NCBI GenBank assembly: GCA_029449245.1 | Contig: JANATF010000005.1 | Location: 1,984,001 to 2,048,000, forward strand | DNA: 64,000 nt | Source of the DNA: Mortierella alpina | Lineage: Eukaryota; Mortierellomycota; Mortierellomycetes; Mortierellales; Mortierellaceae | Direction: 5' to 3' | Program-made: the position numbers and the translations under genes | The notes under the pieces: generated by a model | What the model saw: only the letters and a program-made list of their open reading frames with translations | Told to the model about the DNA's origin: nothing | Databases searched by the model: none | In this document: one piece after another, positions 43,558-56,071 of the stretch | Numbering within the stretch: the stretch's first letter is position 1 | How the letters are laid out: each line of letters opens with the position of its first letter

Positions 43558-46287
43558 GGTGATGGTCGTTGCCGTGCACGAAGGTGTGTGAGAGGAGGGT
43601 TGGAGTGTGGAAAGGAAGAAAGGAAAAGCAGGAAGCAAAAACGAAAGGTGGCGAAGGAAAAAAAAAATGGCAAAAAAGAAGGCTATGCGCAATTTAAGAG
43701 AGTGCGCCACATCCACAGCGGTCTCACACCGTCGGCTTTTGCTTTTGTTCTCGCTCGACTGCAGAGTGCATGGAGGGTCGACCCATCTGCAGAGTTGTGG
43801 GCTGGCGGACATTGTGCTTCTGAGTTCTGAGGAGCGGCATCGTTGGTAGACGAAGGCACTGTGCATGTGCTGCGCGTTGCTGGCCCATATCATCCGCCTC
43901 CAGACGCACACGCATGCAATAGGCACCAACCACAACTGCGGCCCCTCTCCTCCGTCTCTCCCCTCTCCCCCTTCTCGCCCCTGGGTGTCGCAGCATATTG
44001 CAAGCTATCGCTGTTATTGACTCACTTGTCCCGACAAGCACATGGTGTGCATGTACAGAGCCAGCCGCTTGGAGCTGTGCCTGCCGGACTCTGAGTCCAC
44101 AGTCTCTTTGCACCGCGAGTGAAAATAGCGGTTCACCCCGGGTACTCAGAGGCTCAGTCGACCAAGGAGGAGCCAATCAGAAGCCACTGTGCCGAGGAGC
44201 AGCCTCCGATCTTGGATCAGGATCCTGGCTATAATAGAGCGTAACAACTTTAAGACAACCCTGCCTCTGTGGCTGTGCCGCATCCTGTCTGGAGGTGCGC
44301 CCCTGCTGCCTGCACACATGCTTGCCCCCGAGTAACTGGACGTGCAGCAGGACAGCCTGGACACTTGGACTAGAGCGCAGCATCGTGTGGACAAGAGTCT
44401 ACCTCCCTGTCGAGGCTCTGCTGTTGATGCTCGATCTCATTCAACAAAACGATAAATACGGGCGAGAGCCCTGCACTTGCCCCGATTCTGGGTGGCGATG
44501 GGATCTCGTTGCGTAATATCTCGCCGCTCCGTTCATATCGTCTTCTTGTGGTACCCCACGTTTCCTGTTCACCTCTTCTCTTCTCCTCCATCCTCTTCTC
44601 CTCCTCCCTTCCCGTCCGCCCCTTCCCTTGCCTTCAAAGATCCCGCTCCCCCTTCCCTTATTTCCTTGATGTTAATGACCGCGTAATAACGAACACCTTG
44701 TTTCTTTTGTTTTGTATGACCACACCTCTTGACGACACTTCACGACTCTCTTCCACTCCACCCAACAACCTCTTCACTTCGGACAACCCAGCCCTAGCCC
44801 TTGTCGACCTGGCTTTGCCATTCTCTTATCTGGTCTCCACCCGTTGCATCTGTTGCCTCCCCCCCTTCTTGCGACCAGATCTTTGGATAGTGAACTTTCA
44901 TCCCTCTTGCGTTTCTATTCCTTCGCACTCTTTGCTTTTCTCATCTCGCTCCATCATTCAATCTAGCCATATACAATAATAGAGGTAAGGAATGAGACAA
45001 TTGTCGCAATGGTCGAGCCATCACGCGGGGCTTCGGAGTGCTGCAACTGAACTGCGCTCAGTTGCATGCGCGTGCTTGGATGTCTGTCGTGGATTGGCTC
45101 CAGTAGACCCAACTTGCTTTCTGAGATGAATCAAGCACAACATGATTCCTAGCCAAGGTCATGGTGCTGTTGTGAGACATTTTTTTGTCGTGTTTTTTTC
45201 CTCACCACACCTCCAACTCTCACCCTGAATCTGAGTCCGGCTGTGCTCGCAGCTGTTGTCCCCAGTTCCTTGACCCATCGTTGGTGTGCCCCTTCAGTCT
45301 CGCAAACAATGAACGAACCCTTGCTCTGAAAACTCGGTAGCTCCGTTGACGGCAGCCAGCCCTTGCAGCATGCAACATAGACGTGTGCTCTTGGTTTTTC
45401 TATTAGACTGCCTGCAAAGGCATTACGTTTTAGTGAGCGTTTTCTCGGTATAAGTGTTGTTTTTTTTGGTGTTCGGCCTCTTTGTTATCACACTGTGCTG
45501 AGGGAGGAGAGTTCTGTGGATGACCTGATCCTCTTCTCATCGACGCTAATGTTATCCAGACGACTCGCCCGTCCAAGAGAATCGATCATCAAGCAGAGTC
45601 TATTTTTATCTTTTTTTTTTTTTTTTTTTCCATGGAACAGGATCATAAAAATACAACAAGGTTGATTGCAGAATCATCCAGGGCTAGCCAGCCAGGCTGG
45701 TGATGGACGAGGCAGGGTTGGGCAGTGAACAGAACGGTCAAAAGAGGCGATGGGCAACGGCATCGGTCAGGGCGTCTGTCTGTGTGGGCGAGCTAGTCGG
45801 CGCTGAGGCGAGCTGCGCTTGTCTCGGAAGGGATGGCTCCATCTGTGCTTGATATCCGCAAGGGCGCATTCCTCCAGGCCCTCCTTTCTGCGTCGTCTTT
45901 GTGTCCTCGCCTCTCTCGCTCGTCGCCCTTGGATAGATCGCTATATTTTCCACTGCGTTTTTATCTCTCACCTCTTTTAACTTTCCGCCGTTTCTATTCT
46001 TACCTTTCGCCCACTCCCTCACCCTCTTTTCTCGTTTCTGCACTCTTACTCTCTCTGCCTCTTTGTTCCCGCTTGTCCACCCAGGAGCTTCCTCATCTGC
46101 ACGCACGAGTCTTGTCATTCTACGCAGCACCGCCCTCATCTCGCCCTCTCCGGACATAAGGCTGGCCATCTCAACAGTCATCTGACCAGACTGTCTTTGC
46201 ATCCTTTTGCGTCTCTGCAGCTTCGCACCAGAGACCCTCCCAACCTAGACTCATTCGACCACACGCACCTCAGAAGCAACATCAACA
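43558..46287. other. Long intergenic region, no gene recognised
   Basis: 2.7 kb between the PEF gene (minus) and the carrier gene (plus). CT-rich blocks at 44570-44700 and 45830-46150 and a 19-T run (45611-45629) look like leader or promoter sequence. Open frames here (such as 156 codons from 44509) are translations of the CT-rich tracts. An upstream non-coding exon of the carrier gene could lie here but I cannot define one. Confidence 0.45.
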
Positions 46288-48135
46288 ATGCTTGGGAGAG
46301 ATCGTCCCGTTCCCCTACAGCTCGTGCCCGGCAATGCACCACGAGCCAGGGTCGACACATCGTACTCATGGCTGGCCATGTACTTTTTGCTCAACCTCGT
46401 CCTCACCATCTACAACAAGGCCATTCTCAGCACATTCCACTTCAGTTTCCCATGGACCCTCACTGGCATCCACACGCTCTGTTCAGGACTCGGAGCACTG
46501 ACGATGGCGCGCCTGGGCTACTTTACTCCAGCACAGCTTGGCGAGCGCGAGAACATGGTCATGCTGATGTTTTCGTTCCTCTACACACTCAATATTGCTA
46601 TCAGCAACGTGTCTCTGTAAGTCTTCCCCATGCTTCGCTTGTCCTTGTACCGCCAAAAAGGTCGATCTATTTGGTTTTTGTCTATTCCTACTGGAAAATA
46701 GCAGAGTTGGGGGATTTGGGGTTTCTCTTTTGTCAGGAAAGGGAGCTGCGACAGCACATTCTCAAAGGATCGATCAGCCTACAGGAAGAATGGATAGAAG
46801 GACACAAACAAAACAAAAGCAAAAAAAAACATGCGCCCGCGCGCGCACACACACACATAGTGCGACAAGGATGCAGTACGCCCTCGCCCTCTAGGAGTAC
46901 ACTATCTCAACACTGTCCGATCGGGATGAGAATGGTACACGGCGCTGGATACACAGCGTAAAAGATGCAACTGTGGCAGTGCGTCCTTGCCAGAGTGCAA
47001 AAAAAAAAAAAAAAGACTGTGCAGGTGACGAGAAACGACCCCCCACACACACACCAAACGAGATCGCGGTCTCAGGAACCAGGTTGTCAGTGTCTCGGAT
47101 GTCTCTGCCTTACCCAATTGGCTGACCCTTTGTTTTTTCATTGCAACACAAACAGGAATGAGGTGTCGGTCGCTTTTCACCAGGTCGTGCGGGCCATGAC
47201 TCCTGTCTTTACGATCGCCATCTCAGTTGCATTCCTGAGCAAGAGATACAGCGGAATGACTTATCTTTCGCTGCTCCCGCTTCTGCTGGGAGTCTACATG
47301 GCAACTGTGGGCGACTACTCTTACACAGCAATGGGCTTCTTCCTCACAGTGTTGGGGGCTGTCCTGGCAGCCACCAAGACCGTGGTCACGAACCGGATTC
47401 AGGTCGGACGACTTCAGCTGCACCCTCTTGATCTCCTGCTCCGCATGAGTCCGTTGGCGTTTGTGCAGACCGTGATCTTCTCGTGGATGAAGGGTGAACT
47501 GGACGAGGTAGTAGTATTCTGCAAGACGGATATGAGCTATAAGCTGGTCATGGCCCTTCTCGTCAACGGAATCATTGCCTTCTTCCTCAACTACGTCTCG
47601 TTCACCGCCAACAAGAAGACCAGTGCACTCACCATGACTGTTGCAGGTAAAAAGAGAGTGAGAGGAAACCTCATAAGGAGCTTGTATTTTCGCTGACGCT
47701 TACGCGACAAGGACATGGCTCAATGTATCTGATTATGTTTATATATTCAAATGCTGGTATTTGTATAGCCAATGTCAAGCAAGTGCTCTCGATCGTTGTT
47801 GCAGTGACCGTGTTCAACACGACGATCGGATTCCTCAATGGCCTAGGCATTGTCATGACCCTCCTTGGAGGAGCATGTTACAGGTACGCTTGCCCCTCCC
47901 CCGGAAAAATGAGACCTGGACCCCTCATTTCAGGATAAATCAAGAAAACATGTGGTTTAACTCTGAAGCTTTCTTTTCCTTCTTCTTCCTATGCTTCAGT
48001 TACGTGGATTGGCGCGAAAAGAATATGAGGGCGAGACCTATGACCCCGGCATTCCCTCTCCCCTCACCTCCAGGAACACCCGCAAATTCAGATCCCGAGA
48101 AGGGTGAGCTGCTCGATGTCAGGATAGTAAGCTAA
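46288..48135 (+). CDS. Triose-phosphate transporter family / nucleotide-sugar carrier
   Basis: Multi-helix carrier of the TPT/DMT group, probably in Golgi or ER membrane. Product of 356 residues in four exons: 46288-46616, 47156-47646, 47769-47883 and 48000-48135. Family landmarks: YFLLNLVLTIYNKAIL in helix 1, NVSLNEVSVAFHQVVRAMTP in helix 4, TKTVVTNRIQVG, and FTANKKTSALTMTVAANVKQ near the end, matching the conserved K-T-S-x-L-T core. About ten helices are expected. The C-terminal 40 residues are cytoplasmic and Pro-rich. Intron 1 is 539 bp and has CA/A-rich tracts. The substrate (nucleotide sugar or sugar phosphate) is not predictable. Confidence 0.9.
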
Positions 48136-48539
48136 GATCTCTGGATGAGTGTGTGCGTTTTTATCATCCAGCAATTACAAGAGCCTCAAGACAGAACCCA
48201 ACAACAAGACGATACAAAAAAAAAAAAATCTGCTAAAAAAAACAACATGTTGCATTGATAAAATCTACAAAGTTTCTTTGTTCTCTACAATCCACTCGCC
48301 CGTTGGGGAGGGCACAGCCTGGACTTTTTTAAGGACGCTGTGTTTCTTTCCTTTCTACCTCTCTCTTGTCAACGGTGGTCATCCCTCGGCTGGGTTTATC
48401 CGGACCGCAAACACTTTTGTTTTTGATTTGCCAAGACATTGGACTTTGACTGATAACAACACAAGCAATGGATCGTGCCATAGATCGTCGGGCTGTGTGC
48501 CATTTACTATTTTTTTTTAGTGGTTTCAGTCCCCTCGTT
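48136..48539. other. Convergent 3' intergenic region
   Basis: Short spacer between the carrier and the CP2 factor, with A- and T-runs. Nothing coding seen. Confidence 0.5.
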
Positions 48540-51364
48540 TTAGTACTTCAATGTCAAGTTGACACTTCCGTCCAATTGATTGAACTCGTACTCTACTACC
48601 ATGTCGAGCTCGTCCGTCATCTGCGCGACCATGGAGTCGTCTACTCGGACCATCAGCTCCTTCTTGGTCGTTTTTTTATACACGCCCGAAATCGTCGACG
48701 ACTGGATCTCGAGCTTCTCGGACAACTTCTGCGTCAGCTCCGCCAACGTCAGCCGCTCCAGGTAAACTGCCCTGTAGACAGCCTCGCCTTCAATCTTGAT
48801 GTATAGGCACAAGGACTGTTGCTTCTTTTTCCGCATCTGAGGTACATAGGTCGGATCCCTGTCCAGCAGTTGGTCCGAAGAAGGTGCACCACCACCACTA
48901 CTACTACTAGTACTACTAATCCCACTCTCGCCATCTCCACTGCCGTTGTGGTTATAGGACGATGCCCGTTCAAGGGCTCCAGAGTGGTGGCTATTGATCT
49001 GACCCGTCGTGTGGCTGCCTGTGTCGTTACCGCGACGTCGCTTCTTGGATCCCGTTACAAGCGCGTTCGACTCTCCACTATAGCTGGACAGGGAGTCCGC
49101 GGTTCCTGGTGAATCCAATGGCACTGCAGCAGCAGCAGCAGTCAAGAGCCCTCCTGCAGGATCATGTTGTCCATCCTCACCACCTCCAGCTTCTGTACCA
49201 ACCGCCGTGTCTGAATCGAGTGACTCCTGTGCCAACGTTTCCGACAGGTCCAGAGTCTCGTCCTCGGCCGAATCCTCCTGATGATCCAGACATTCCCAGA
49301 ACACGGACACGATCTGGACGGGGGCGAGGACCTGGGACAGCGGATTCGTATCCGCGTTCTTGCCTCGCATTTTGTCCCACATCTTTTCGAGATGCTTATG
49401 ATCATCCTTGTTCTTTCGTTCGGCTCCCTGCGGAAAGGGGGACAAAAGAAAGGAAAAAAAAAAAAGGAAAATTAGACGCTGCAAAGCATGACTCCCCCTC
49501 CCGTTTCTCTCGGGTATCATCAGCCAATATATGAGACTCGGCTGTGGGATGAAGAGTTTGTGGGCGTGAGGTTTATACCTTATCTCGAAAGAGTTTGATC
49601 TTTGCATATGAACGCTCCATGGCCTGATCCTGTTCATTGCCGTTAAAAGTGCTACCGTCGAGCATGGTATCCATGTGCACGCGTAGAGGGATACCCTTGA
49701 CACCCTTGATGCGAGAAAAGTCGGTCGAGAGACAGTTGAACCGGACCATGAGTTTCGCGCCAGCCTTTCCATTCCATTTGAACGAGATCCGGTCAAAGGT
49801 CTTGGACTGGACCTCCATCATGCCTGTCGACGATGCTTTTTCTGCACAAGCAAGAAAGGAATCCACCGTCCGAGTAATGATAACAACGTGTGTGTGTTTT
49901 TTTTGATTAGTTTACCTGACAGCAGCAACAATCAACCCACGCTCGTTCGCGTCTCCAGAAATTGCTCCTACCAATGTCCAAGGCCCTTGCTGTCTTTGGG
50001 TTGGTCTGTTGACTTAACCAAAAGCTCCAGTATCTTGCCGCCATCTTGCGATGCGCCTCCTCGTGAAAGGTGACCTTGATGACGCTGTTAATGTCGCCGT
50101 CAAACTCCTCTGCGTCCTGTAACGAGACTGTGTAGAACTGGCCTAAAATGGTGGGAAGGATGCCGAGCATTAGGTCAGTTAGCTTTGCTATTAGTCCTCA
50201 TTTTTTTAGGCGCATTTGCATTCGAGCAACGAGGCGGGTCGGCTGACAAGCGAATAGCGATTACCCTTATTGAGATAGGTGACAGGGGTGTCTCCCTGAT
50301 GCTGCATGGCTGCTGTCTGGGCGTCCAACGTCACTTTGAATCGAAGACTAGGATGTGTGAATATAGCCTTGTTAGTTGCACTGGTTCTTCCATGGGTTTC
50401 ACATTCATGGGAAGATACATCATTTACAAAATGTCGAGACCACGTCAAGAAAGGAGAGGAAAACAAAGGAGTGAGTATCGTACTTTGATTCGCTCTCAGA
50501 CCTCGGAGAAGCAGAGCCCTCGATAGATCCCGACATTGCTGATACAGAAGCAGAGGCTTGCTCGCTCTGATACTCCTGGCTATGCGCGGCCGAGGTGGTA
50601 GAAGAGGAGATTGAGAGCGAGCCATCGGGTCCGCCGTTATTCAGCTCGCGCTGCATGAGCTGTAATTGAGGGTGCTGGGGTTGCTGCTGTTGCTGTGGAG
50701 GATGTTGGTAAGGTTGCGAATACTGGTTGCTGATGCCTGAATGCCGTTGCGGATGCTGCTGCTGCCCCTGTTGCTGTTGCTGTTGCTGTGGTTGAGGCTG
50801 TTGATGCTGCTGATGCTGTTGGTGCTGTTGATGTGGTGGTGGCTGCTGCTGTTGCTGCTGATGTGGTGGGTATGGCTGGGGTTGGTATTGATATTGTGGT
50901 TGCGGGTGATACTGCTGCTGCTGCCCTTTCCCTGGCGTGGCCATGGTGGATGCGGAGTGGTCCTGACGGTAATAGTCGTCAGCGCGTTGTTGAGAATCCT
51001 GCTGATAGTACGGCGGCTGCTGCTGTACTTGAGCTTGCGAGTAGGGTATACTCGGATGTCGCGGCAAAGTCTGCTGTTGCTGTCTTGTGGTCTGGGAATA
51101 ATCCGCTTGTGGGTAGTAGTAGGGTTGTTGCGGGTGCTGCTGGTATGAGTGGGGTGGATAGGGTGGTTGCGGCTGATCCTGAATCGGCTGATTCTGATTG
51201 TGCTGCTGGTGATGGCTCTGCAGGCGACTGTCTGCAGCGGTGGAGGAGTTGGCAATGCCGGCGGAGGCCAGGCCGTTTGTATTGGTGGTGGTGTTGGGGG
51301 AGGAGGAGGAGTCCTGCTGCTGCGGGTAGGAGGTGGAATGGGCTGGGTCGAGCGACGAGGACAT
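48540..51364 (-). CDS. CP2/Grainyhead-type transcription factor
   Basis: DNA-binding regulator of 761 residues in five exons: 51364-50484, 50347-50265, 50142-49972, 49841-49579 and 49427-48540. The first 290 residues are Gln/Pro/Ser-rich, with long CAG and CCG-type runs. The CP2 domain starts at LRFKVTLDA and includes PVTYLNKGQFYTVSLQD, FWLSQQTN, ALDI, then RISFKWNGKAGAKLMVRFN, CLSTDFSRIKGVKGIPLRVH and KIKLFRDKGAERK, all typical of Grainyhead/LSF. The C-terminal 100 residues (IQSSTISGVYKKTTKKELMV, RVDDSMV) match the ubiquitin-like dimerisation domain. The frame stays open upstream to 52096 through CT-rich leader; 51364 is preferred as the start of normal composition. In other fungi such factors affect cell-wall and hyphal genes. 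Confidence 0.9.
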
Positions 51365-51765
51365 GGTCGGGACCAATGTGGCGCCAGGTGCGAGCGAGAT
51401 GGGTCCGAGTCTGGAGGTGAAGAGTAAAGCGATGGGCTTGGCTGGATGAGCAGCGTTGGACAGTGTGCAGACAAACAGCCAGCAGAGAGGAACGAGAGAA
51501 CGAGGTCGAGGACGAGGACGAGAATGAGCAAGTGCAAAGGTAAAGTGCACGAGGAAGCGCAAGAGCAAAGAGGAAAGAGAAAAAAAGCAACGAAAAAAAA
51601 AGAAGGGGGTAAATAGAGGGAAACAGCGTAAAGCAGGTGCTGCCCAATCAACAGAAATACGAAGTGCGTCCGTGAGTTTGGTGTGTGTTGTGTGTCTGCG
51701 TGTCTGCGTGTGAACCGCGAGGCAGCCGTGGAGGACAGGCGGAGCAAACGGGCAACGGACAATGG

Positions 51766-51839
51766 GCAGGCAAGCAGACAGGCAAGCAGACAGGCAGGCA
51801 GACAGGCAGGCAGACAGACAGGCAGGCAGGCAGGCAGGC
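51766..51839. repeat. CAGG/CAGA tetranucleotide microsatellite
   Basis: 74 bp of GGCA/GACA words in the leader region of the CP2 factor. It accounts for the open, cysteine/leucine-rich frame on the minus strand there. Confidence 0.9.
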
Positions 51840-52554
51840 GAGAGGTGATGCGAGGAAACGAAAGAGCGATCGCGCGAACGAGAGCATGGGAGAGAGAGAG
51901 CGCGAGAGAGAACGAGAGAGAGAGAGAGAGCAAGAGCAGCGGCAGAGTGCAACGAGGACAGGGAGGGAAAAGAAGCCGCCAGGGGGTGGATAGGTCTGCC
52001 TTGCCTTCTCAGGTGTCGCTTGTGCCTCGTCTGTCGCCTGTGTCTTGTTTGTCGCTGCCCTCCGCACTCTCGTTCATCTCGTGCTCGCGTGCACATGTGG
52101 CATCGCGGCCAGCGTCTGCTGCTGCTGCTGCTGCTGGCTGCTGCTGTGGACTGGTCTCGCGCGTCTCTGCCCGGTGTCTACAGCCGCGGTCCTCCTCCCA
52201 CCCGGCCGAACCTTCGTGCGAAAGAGACTCACAATCCAATACCACAATCCGTGGCCCGCAAACAGGTATTTGCTTCTGCCTCGACCCCCTCTCGCCAAAC
52301 CTTCTTTCGCCCTCTCCCGCGCCCCTCCAAAAACAAATCGCCCATCCTTTTCACCTTCCCGTTTCGTCAAACACGTACAGCACGGGCAGAGTCAGGGCCA
52401 CTCTCCGTCATTCTAAGTATGTTTTATGTGTGGTGTGTGGTGTGTGGTGTGTAGGGTGTGTAGTAACAAGCTATCTTGCACAGCTCCTTGCGGGGTCGCT
52501 TGCTCTTGTGTTGACTGCCGACATCCGCCGTAGCAACATGGCAAGCAAGAATGC

Positions 52555-52601
52555 GCCCAAGTCTTTTCTGCATATAGGACGGCCCAAGTCTTTTCTGCAT
52601 A
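52555..52601. repeat. 27-bp promoter duplication
   Basis: GCCCAAGTCTTTTCTGCATA occurs at 52555-52574 and 52582-52601, a spacing of 27 bp, just upstream of the TATA box of the FAD gene. It could be a duplicated regulatory site. Confidence 0.8.
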
Positions 52602-52657
52602 AGGACGAAACAGCCTGCTGGCTCAGAGGACGAGTCGGCACGCATTGCAGCCAAAAG

Positions 52658-52664
52658 TATAAAG
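52658..52664 (+). promoter_or_regulatory. TATA box of the FAD oxidoreductase gene
   Basis: TATAAAG followed about 25 bp later by a TC-rich leader; 202 bp before the start codon. Confidence 0.5.
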
Positions 52665-52859
52665 CGCACAGTCGGAGCAATTCCTTTGTCCTGGCATCTC
52701 TTTTCTCTCTCTAATTCGTCGTCTCATTCGCATTCGCCCATCCCCGCCCATTTCCTCAATCTCATTCCCATTCTCACACCTGTCCCCACTCCTGCCTCCT
52801 CCACGCCTGGCCTTCGCACCTGCAGCCCCAACCCCTCGTCAACCAGAGTTAAACGGCAA

Positions 52860-55800
52860 ATGCCCTCGCCTAGCCTGAACAAGCAGCAAACGGCCACGGC
52901 GTCCGTCCAGAACCAGCAACAGTCTTGCACCCACCACGACAGCGTGCCGAGCGAACCCTTCGCAAGACATCACCCACGCATCACCCACAGCATCCGTAGC
53001 ACCCCTAGTACAGCTGACGCAACAAGCACCAGCCGTGCATCGCATCCATCCGCCTCGCCTCGTCCTCCCCCTGAACTCCAGCTGCCCTGTTCCAAAAGCA
53101 CCACCGCCACCAAAAATGAATCCTCTGGCGCCTTGGATCGAGGGCACACCAAGCTGCGGATTGCGGTTGTCGGATCCGGTCTGGCTGGATTAACTGTGGC
53201 TCATCTCCTGTCCTCTCTGCATACGGACAATGGAGACGGAGACTCTGGGATCGAGGTCCACTTGTTTGAGAAGGCCCATACAATCGGTAGGCAAATATGC
53301 GACAACACCCTTTGCTCTCACCACGAAATCATCGTTTTGCATATACAGCTGTGTAATGCCATGCCATGCCATGCTCAAAATAGAGGCCAAGAGCATATGC
53401 TTGCGGTCTTGGATCGCCGGTCTATCTCATGCTATTGCTCTCACTCTTTTTTTGAGTTTCTATTAACCAATGACGCATCGTGGCCAACATAGCTCTCACA
53501 CCCCACCCACTCTCTCCCTGAATCTTTCGTCATATGTTTAGGCATTGATGCAGCTTCGCTGTCTGTGACATGTCCCTGTCAGGAGTGCGCCGTAGCCGAT
53601 GGGCGCGTGGCAGGGGATCCCTCTCATGAACACGTCGAGGGCCGCATAGATGTGCCCATGCGAAGCTTCTTTCCAGGTACGTTCTGCTCAAGCTGGTCGC
53701 GCACCCATCCCATGTGCTGCCCGTTCATCGCTCTCCGAATCTGCAATATGTCCTAGACAATCAGACAAGTGCTCGTCTGCGTCTACGACGCGGCTGAGAT
53801 GAGTCTGTGCGATTGTGATTTCAATGACTGCACGCGACCACCCACCTACACATTTTTCAACTTCAACTCACCTTATTTTTCCCTCTCGTTTACATTCTCC
53901 TCTCGTTTATTCCCGTTTCGTCGTTCTTGTGACCCTCATTGCCAGAATACTATCCGAATCTGGTGCGTCTCTATCGGTCGTTGGGAATAAAGATCCACGA
54001 CGCCGACAATACCCTTGCGTGCTTCGATGTTACCGTTCCAGCCGTCCCTGCGACAGGTGCATCCACTCCGTCCAGTCGAGATCATCCACCGAGGCCGACA
54101 GTTCAGGTACAGGAGCCTTACCTGTCTTCTAGATCATACAAGGTCAGCTCGGGATATACGATCACCCTGCCAGACCTCCCGCCCTTCTCCATCTTCAATC
54201 CAGTTCCGTTTGGCCGCCGCGTCCTCGCATACTACAGGATCGCAAAAGACTATATCCGCATACTGGTTGTCTCCAAAGAGTTCATGTCGAAAGGTCGGAT
54301 GATGGACGTGGGCAAGCACCCAATCGAATGGGGCAACGGTCGCTATATCACTCTGCGAGAGTTTCTGGAAGCCGGAGGGTACAGCCACGATTTTGCAGCG
54401 TTTTTTGTCCCACTATTCGCCTGCGTCTGCACCTGCAGTTTTGAGCGCGTAATGGAGTACCCGGCATGTGTAGTCCTCGAGTATGTGGCTCGGTGCATGC
54501 CTTTTGGCCGGATGCAGTTTGTATCCTCGGGTGTCCAGGAAGTGGCCGAGAAACTGTCGCGCAACCTTGACACCATCCACTACAACACTACAATTGAGCA
54601 CATTGCCGAGTTTGACAGGACTCTTGACGATCCACAAGCGGGCAACAAGGGAGCCGTTGTGGCAATTGATTCGCATGGCGTTCGGAGGACTTTTGATCAT
54701 GTCATATTTGCTACTCAGGCTAATCAAGCGGCCGCAACATTGGCCGGCTACAAATCAAGGAGTCTGCCCAAGCCATATATCGCTGCACGGGGAAGCGACT
54801 CGGACGAGTCCAGCGATGGAAGCATAGAAGGTCCTGACCTTACCGACCCAGAGACAGACTCTGAGCTCATGAACGACGTTGTCCAAGGGCTCATTAGCTC
54901 CTCGCATCCGTACTATCACCAGATCAGGACGCTTCTCAAGGTTCCGTACGAGAGAACTCAGGTTGTGTGCCATACCGACACTTCGTTCCTCCCCAAGAAC
55001 CCAGCACATTGGCGACTGCTGAACATTGCCAAGGCGACGAATGCCGACATCCTTGCCTCTCCGCTGAAGCGGCTTTCACAGGAGCTGGAACAGGAGATGA
55101 TGATGCGGTCGCGCAAAGCCCGTGCGCCGAGATCCACCATCTTTTCAGTCAAGCCCACCTCGTCATTACGACCAAAATCTGTCCGCCGCAAATCTAGTCA
55201 AAACCGACTCAAGGCCCAGTTCGCGCCTTCAAACAGTTCATCGACAGCATCCCTGGCTACACCGAGCACCACGTCCCAAAGCCATAACAGTGCCATGGCG
55301 ACCCATATCATGAACCGCACGATCAAAAAACTCGGTACGACGACCACGTTTTTGCAAACGACCAATCCAATCTTCTCACCGCGACCCGAGACCGTCATCG
55401 CCTCTGCGTGGTTCGAGCGCGCCGTGGTAAACCCTCCATCGGTCAAGGCTGTCGATGAGCTACAGCTTCAGATGGAGCAACAGACGGCCCGCTGGATCAA
55501 TCGGAATAGGCGGCACAACTCTGACGACCAAGACCAGGACCAGAGCCAAACCCCTGTCCCAACATCAGATCGCGTCTGGTTTGTGGGAAGCTATGCATAC
55601 CCGGGTATTCCGTTACTCGAGGGCTGTGTGGTCAGTGCTGTGCAGCTCATGGAGCGGATCGTGGCAGCAGAGCCTGCGCTTCGGTTAGCAGCCCCCACGT
55701 CGACCTCGCCAGATTCGTTTCTAAAGAGGGATGAACCCATGCGCGAGCGTCGTCGACAACGGCGGGAGGCAGCTGTGATGGATGTATCAGGATCGAAGCA

Positions 55801-56071
55801 GCAGCAGGAGCATGGCAAGGCTGGCCGGCCTACGAGAGCCACACCAAGCTCTGTGTACTTTCGAACTGCGTGGAAGGATGCGTTGGAGGATGGGCAGAGG
55901 TGGGATGAGCGACAGCAGGTATCGAGCACGGCATGGTCCCGTTGGCTGCCTACCGTCTACGTAGAGTTGGGGTGGATGCTACTGATGTATGTGCTGGCGA
56001 TTGCAAAGTGGTGGATGGTGCTGGCGATCGAGAGCCTTGGAGGCGACACTAGTCGCTGGGCGCTCACTTGA
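52860..56071 (+). CDS. FAD-dependent amine-oxidase-like oxidoreductase with C-terminal membrane helix
   Basis: Flavoprotein of 895 residues in three exons: 52860-53286, 53542-53676 and 53946-56071. After a 98-residue Ser/Thr/Pro-rich N-terminus comes the Rossmann FAD motif VVGSGLAGL (103-111) with the ribose-binding Glu137 (HLFEKAHTIG). DVPMRSFFPEYYPNLVRLYR follows, typical of the fungal NAD(P)-binding Rossmann/amine-oxidase group. FDHVIFATQANQAA closes the second FAD contact, and RVWFVGSYAYPGIPLLEGCV is the C-terminal FAD motif. Insertions rich in Ser and Arg break up the middle. A hydrophobic segment near the end (ELGWMLLMYVLAIAKWWMVL) suggests anchoring to a membrane. The substrate is unknown; the group includes enzymes near fatty-acid cyclopropanation and amine oxidation. 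Confidence 0.85.

Larger units (their letters stand above)
51365..52859. other. Divergent intergenic region with microsatellites
   Basis: Shared upstream region of the CP2 factor (minus) and the FAD protein (plus). It holds a CAGG/CAGA microsatellite (51766-51839), a GAGA tract (51890-51932), GTGTGGTGTGTG repeats (52428-52462), a 27-bp direct duplication and a TATA box on the plus side. Confidence 0.55.

Noticed and set aside
44509-44979. 156-codon frame upstream of the carrier gene
   Set aside because: A translation of CT-rich sequence without features; probably promoter or leader.
51365-52096. 244-residue N-terminal extension of the CP2 factor
   Set aside because: It is a translation of GAGA and CAGG microsatellites in the leader; composition changes sharply at the ATG at 51364.
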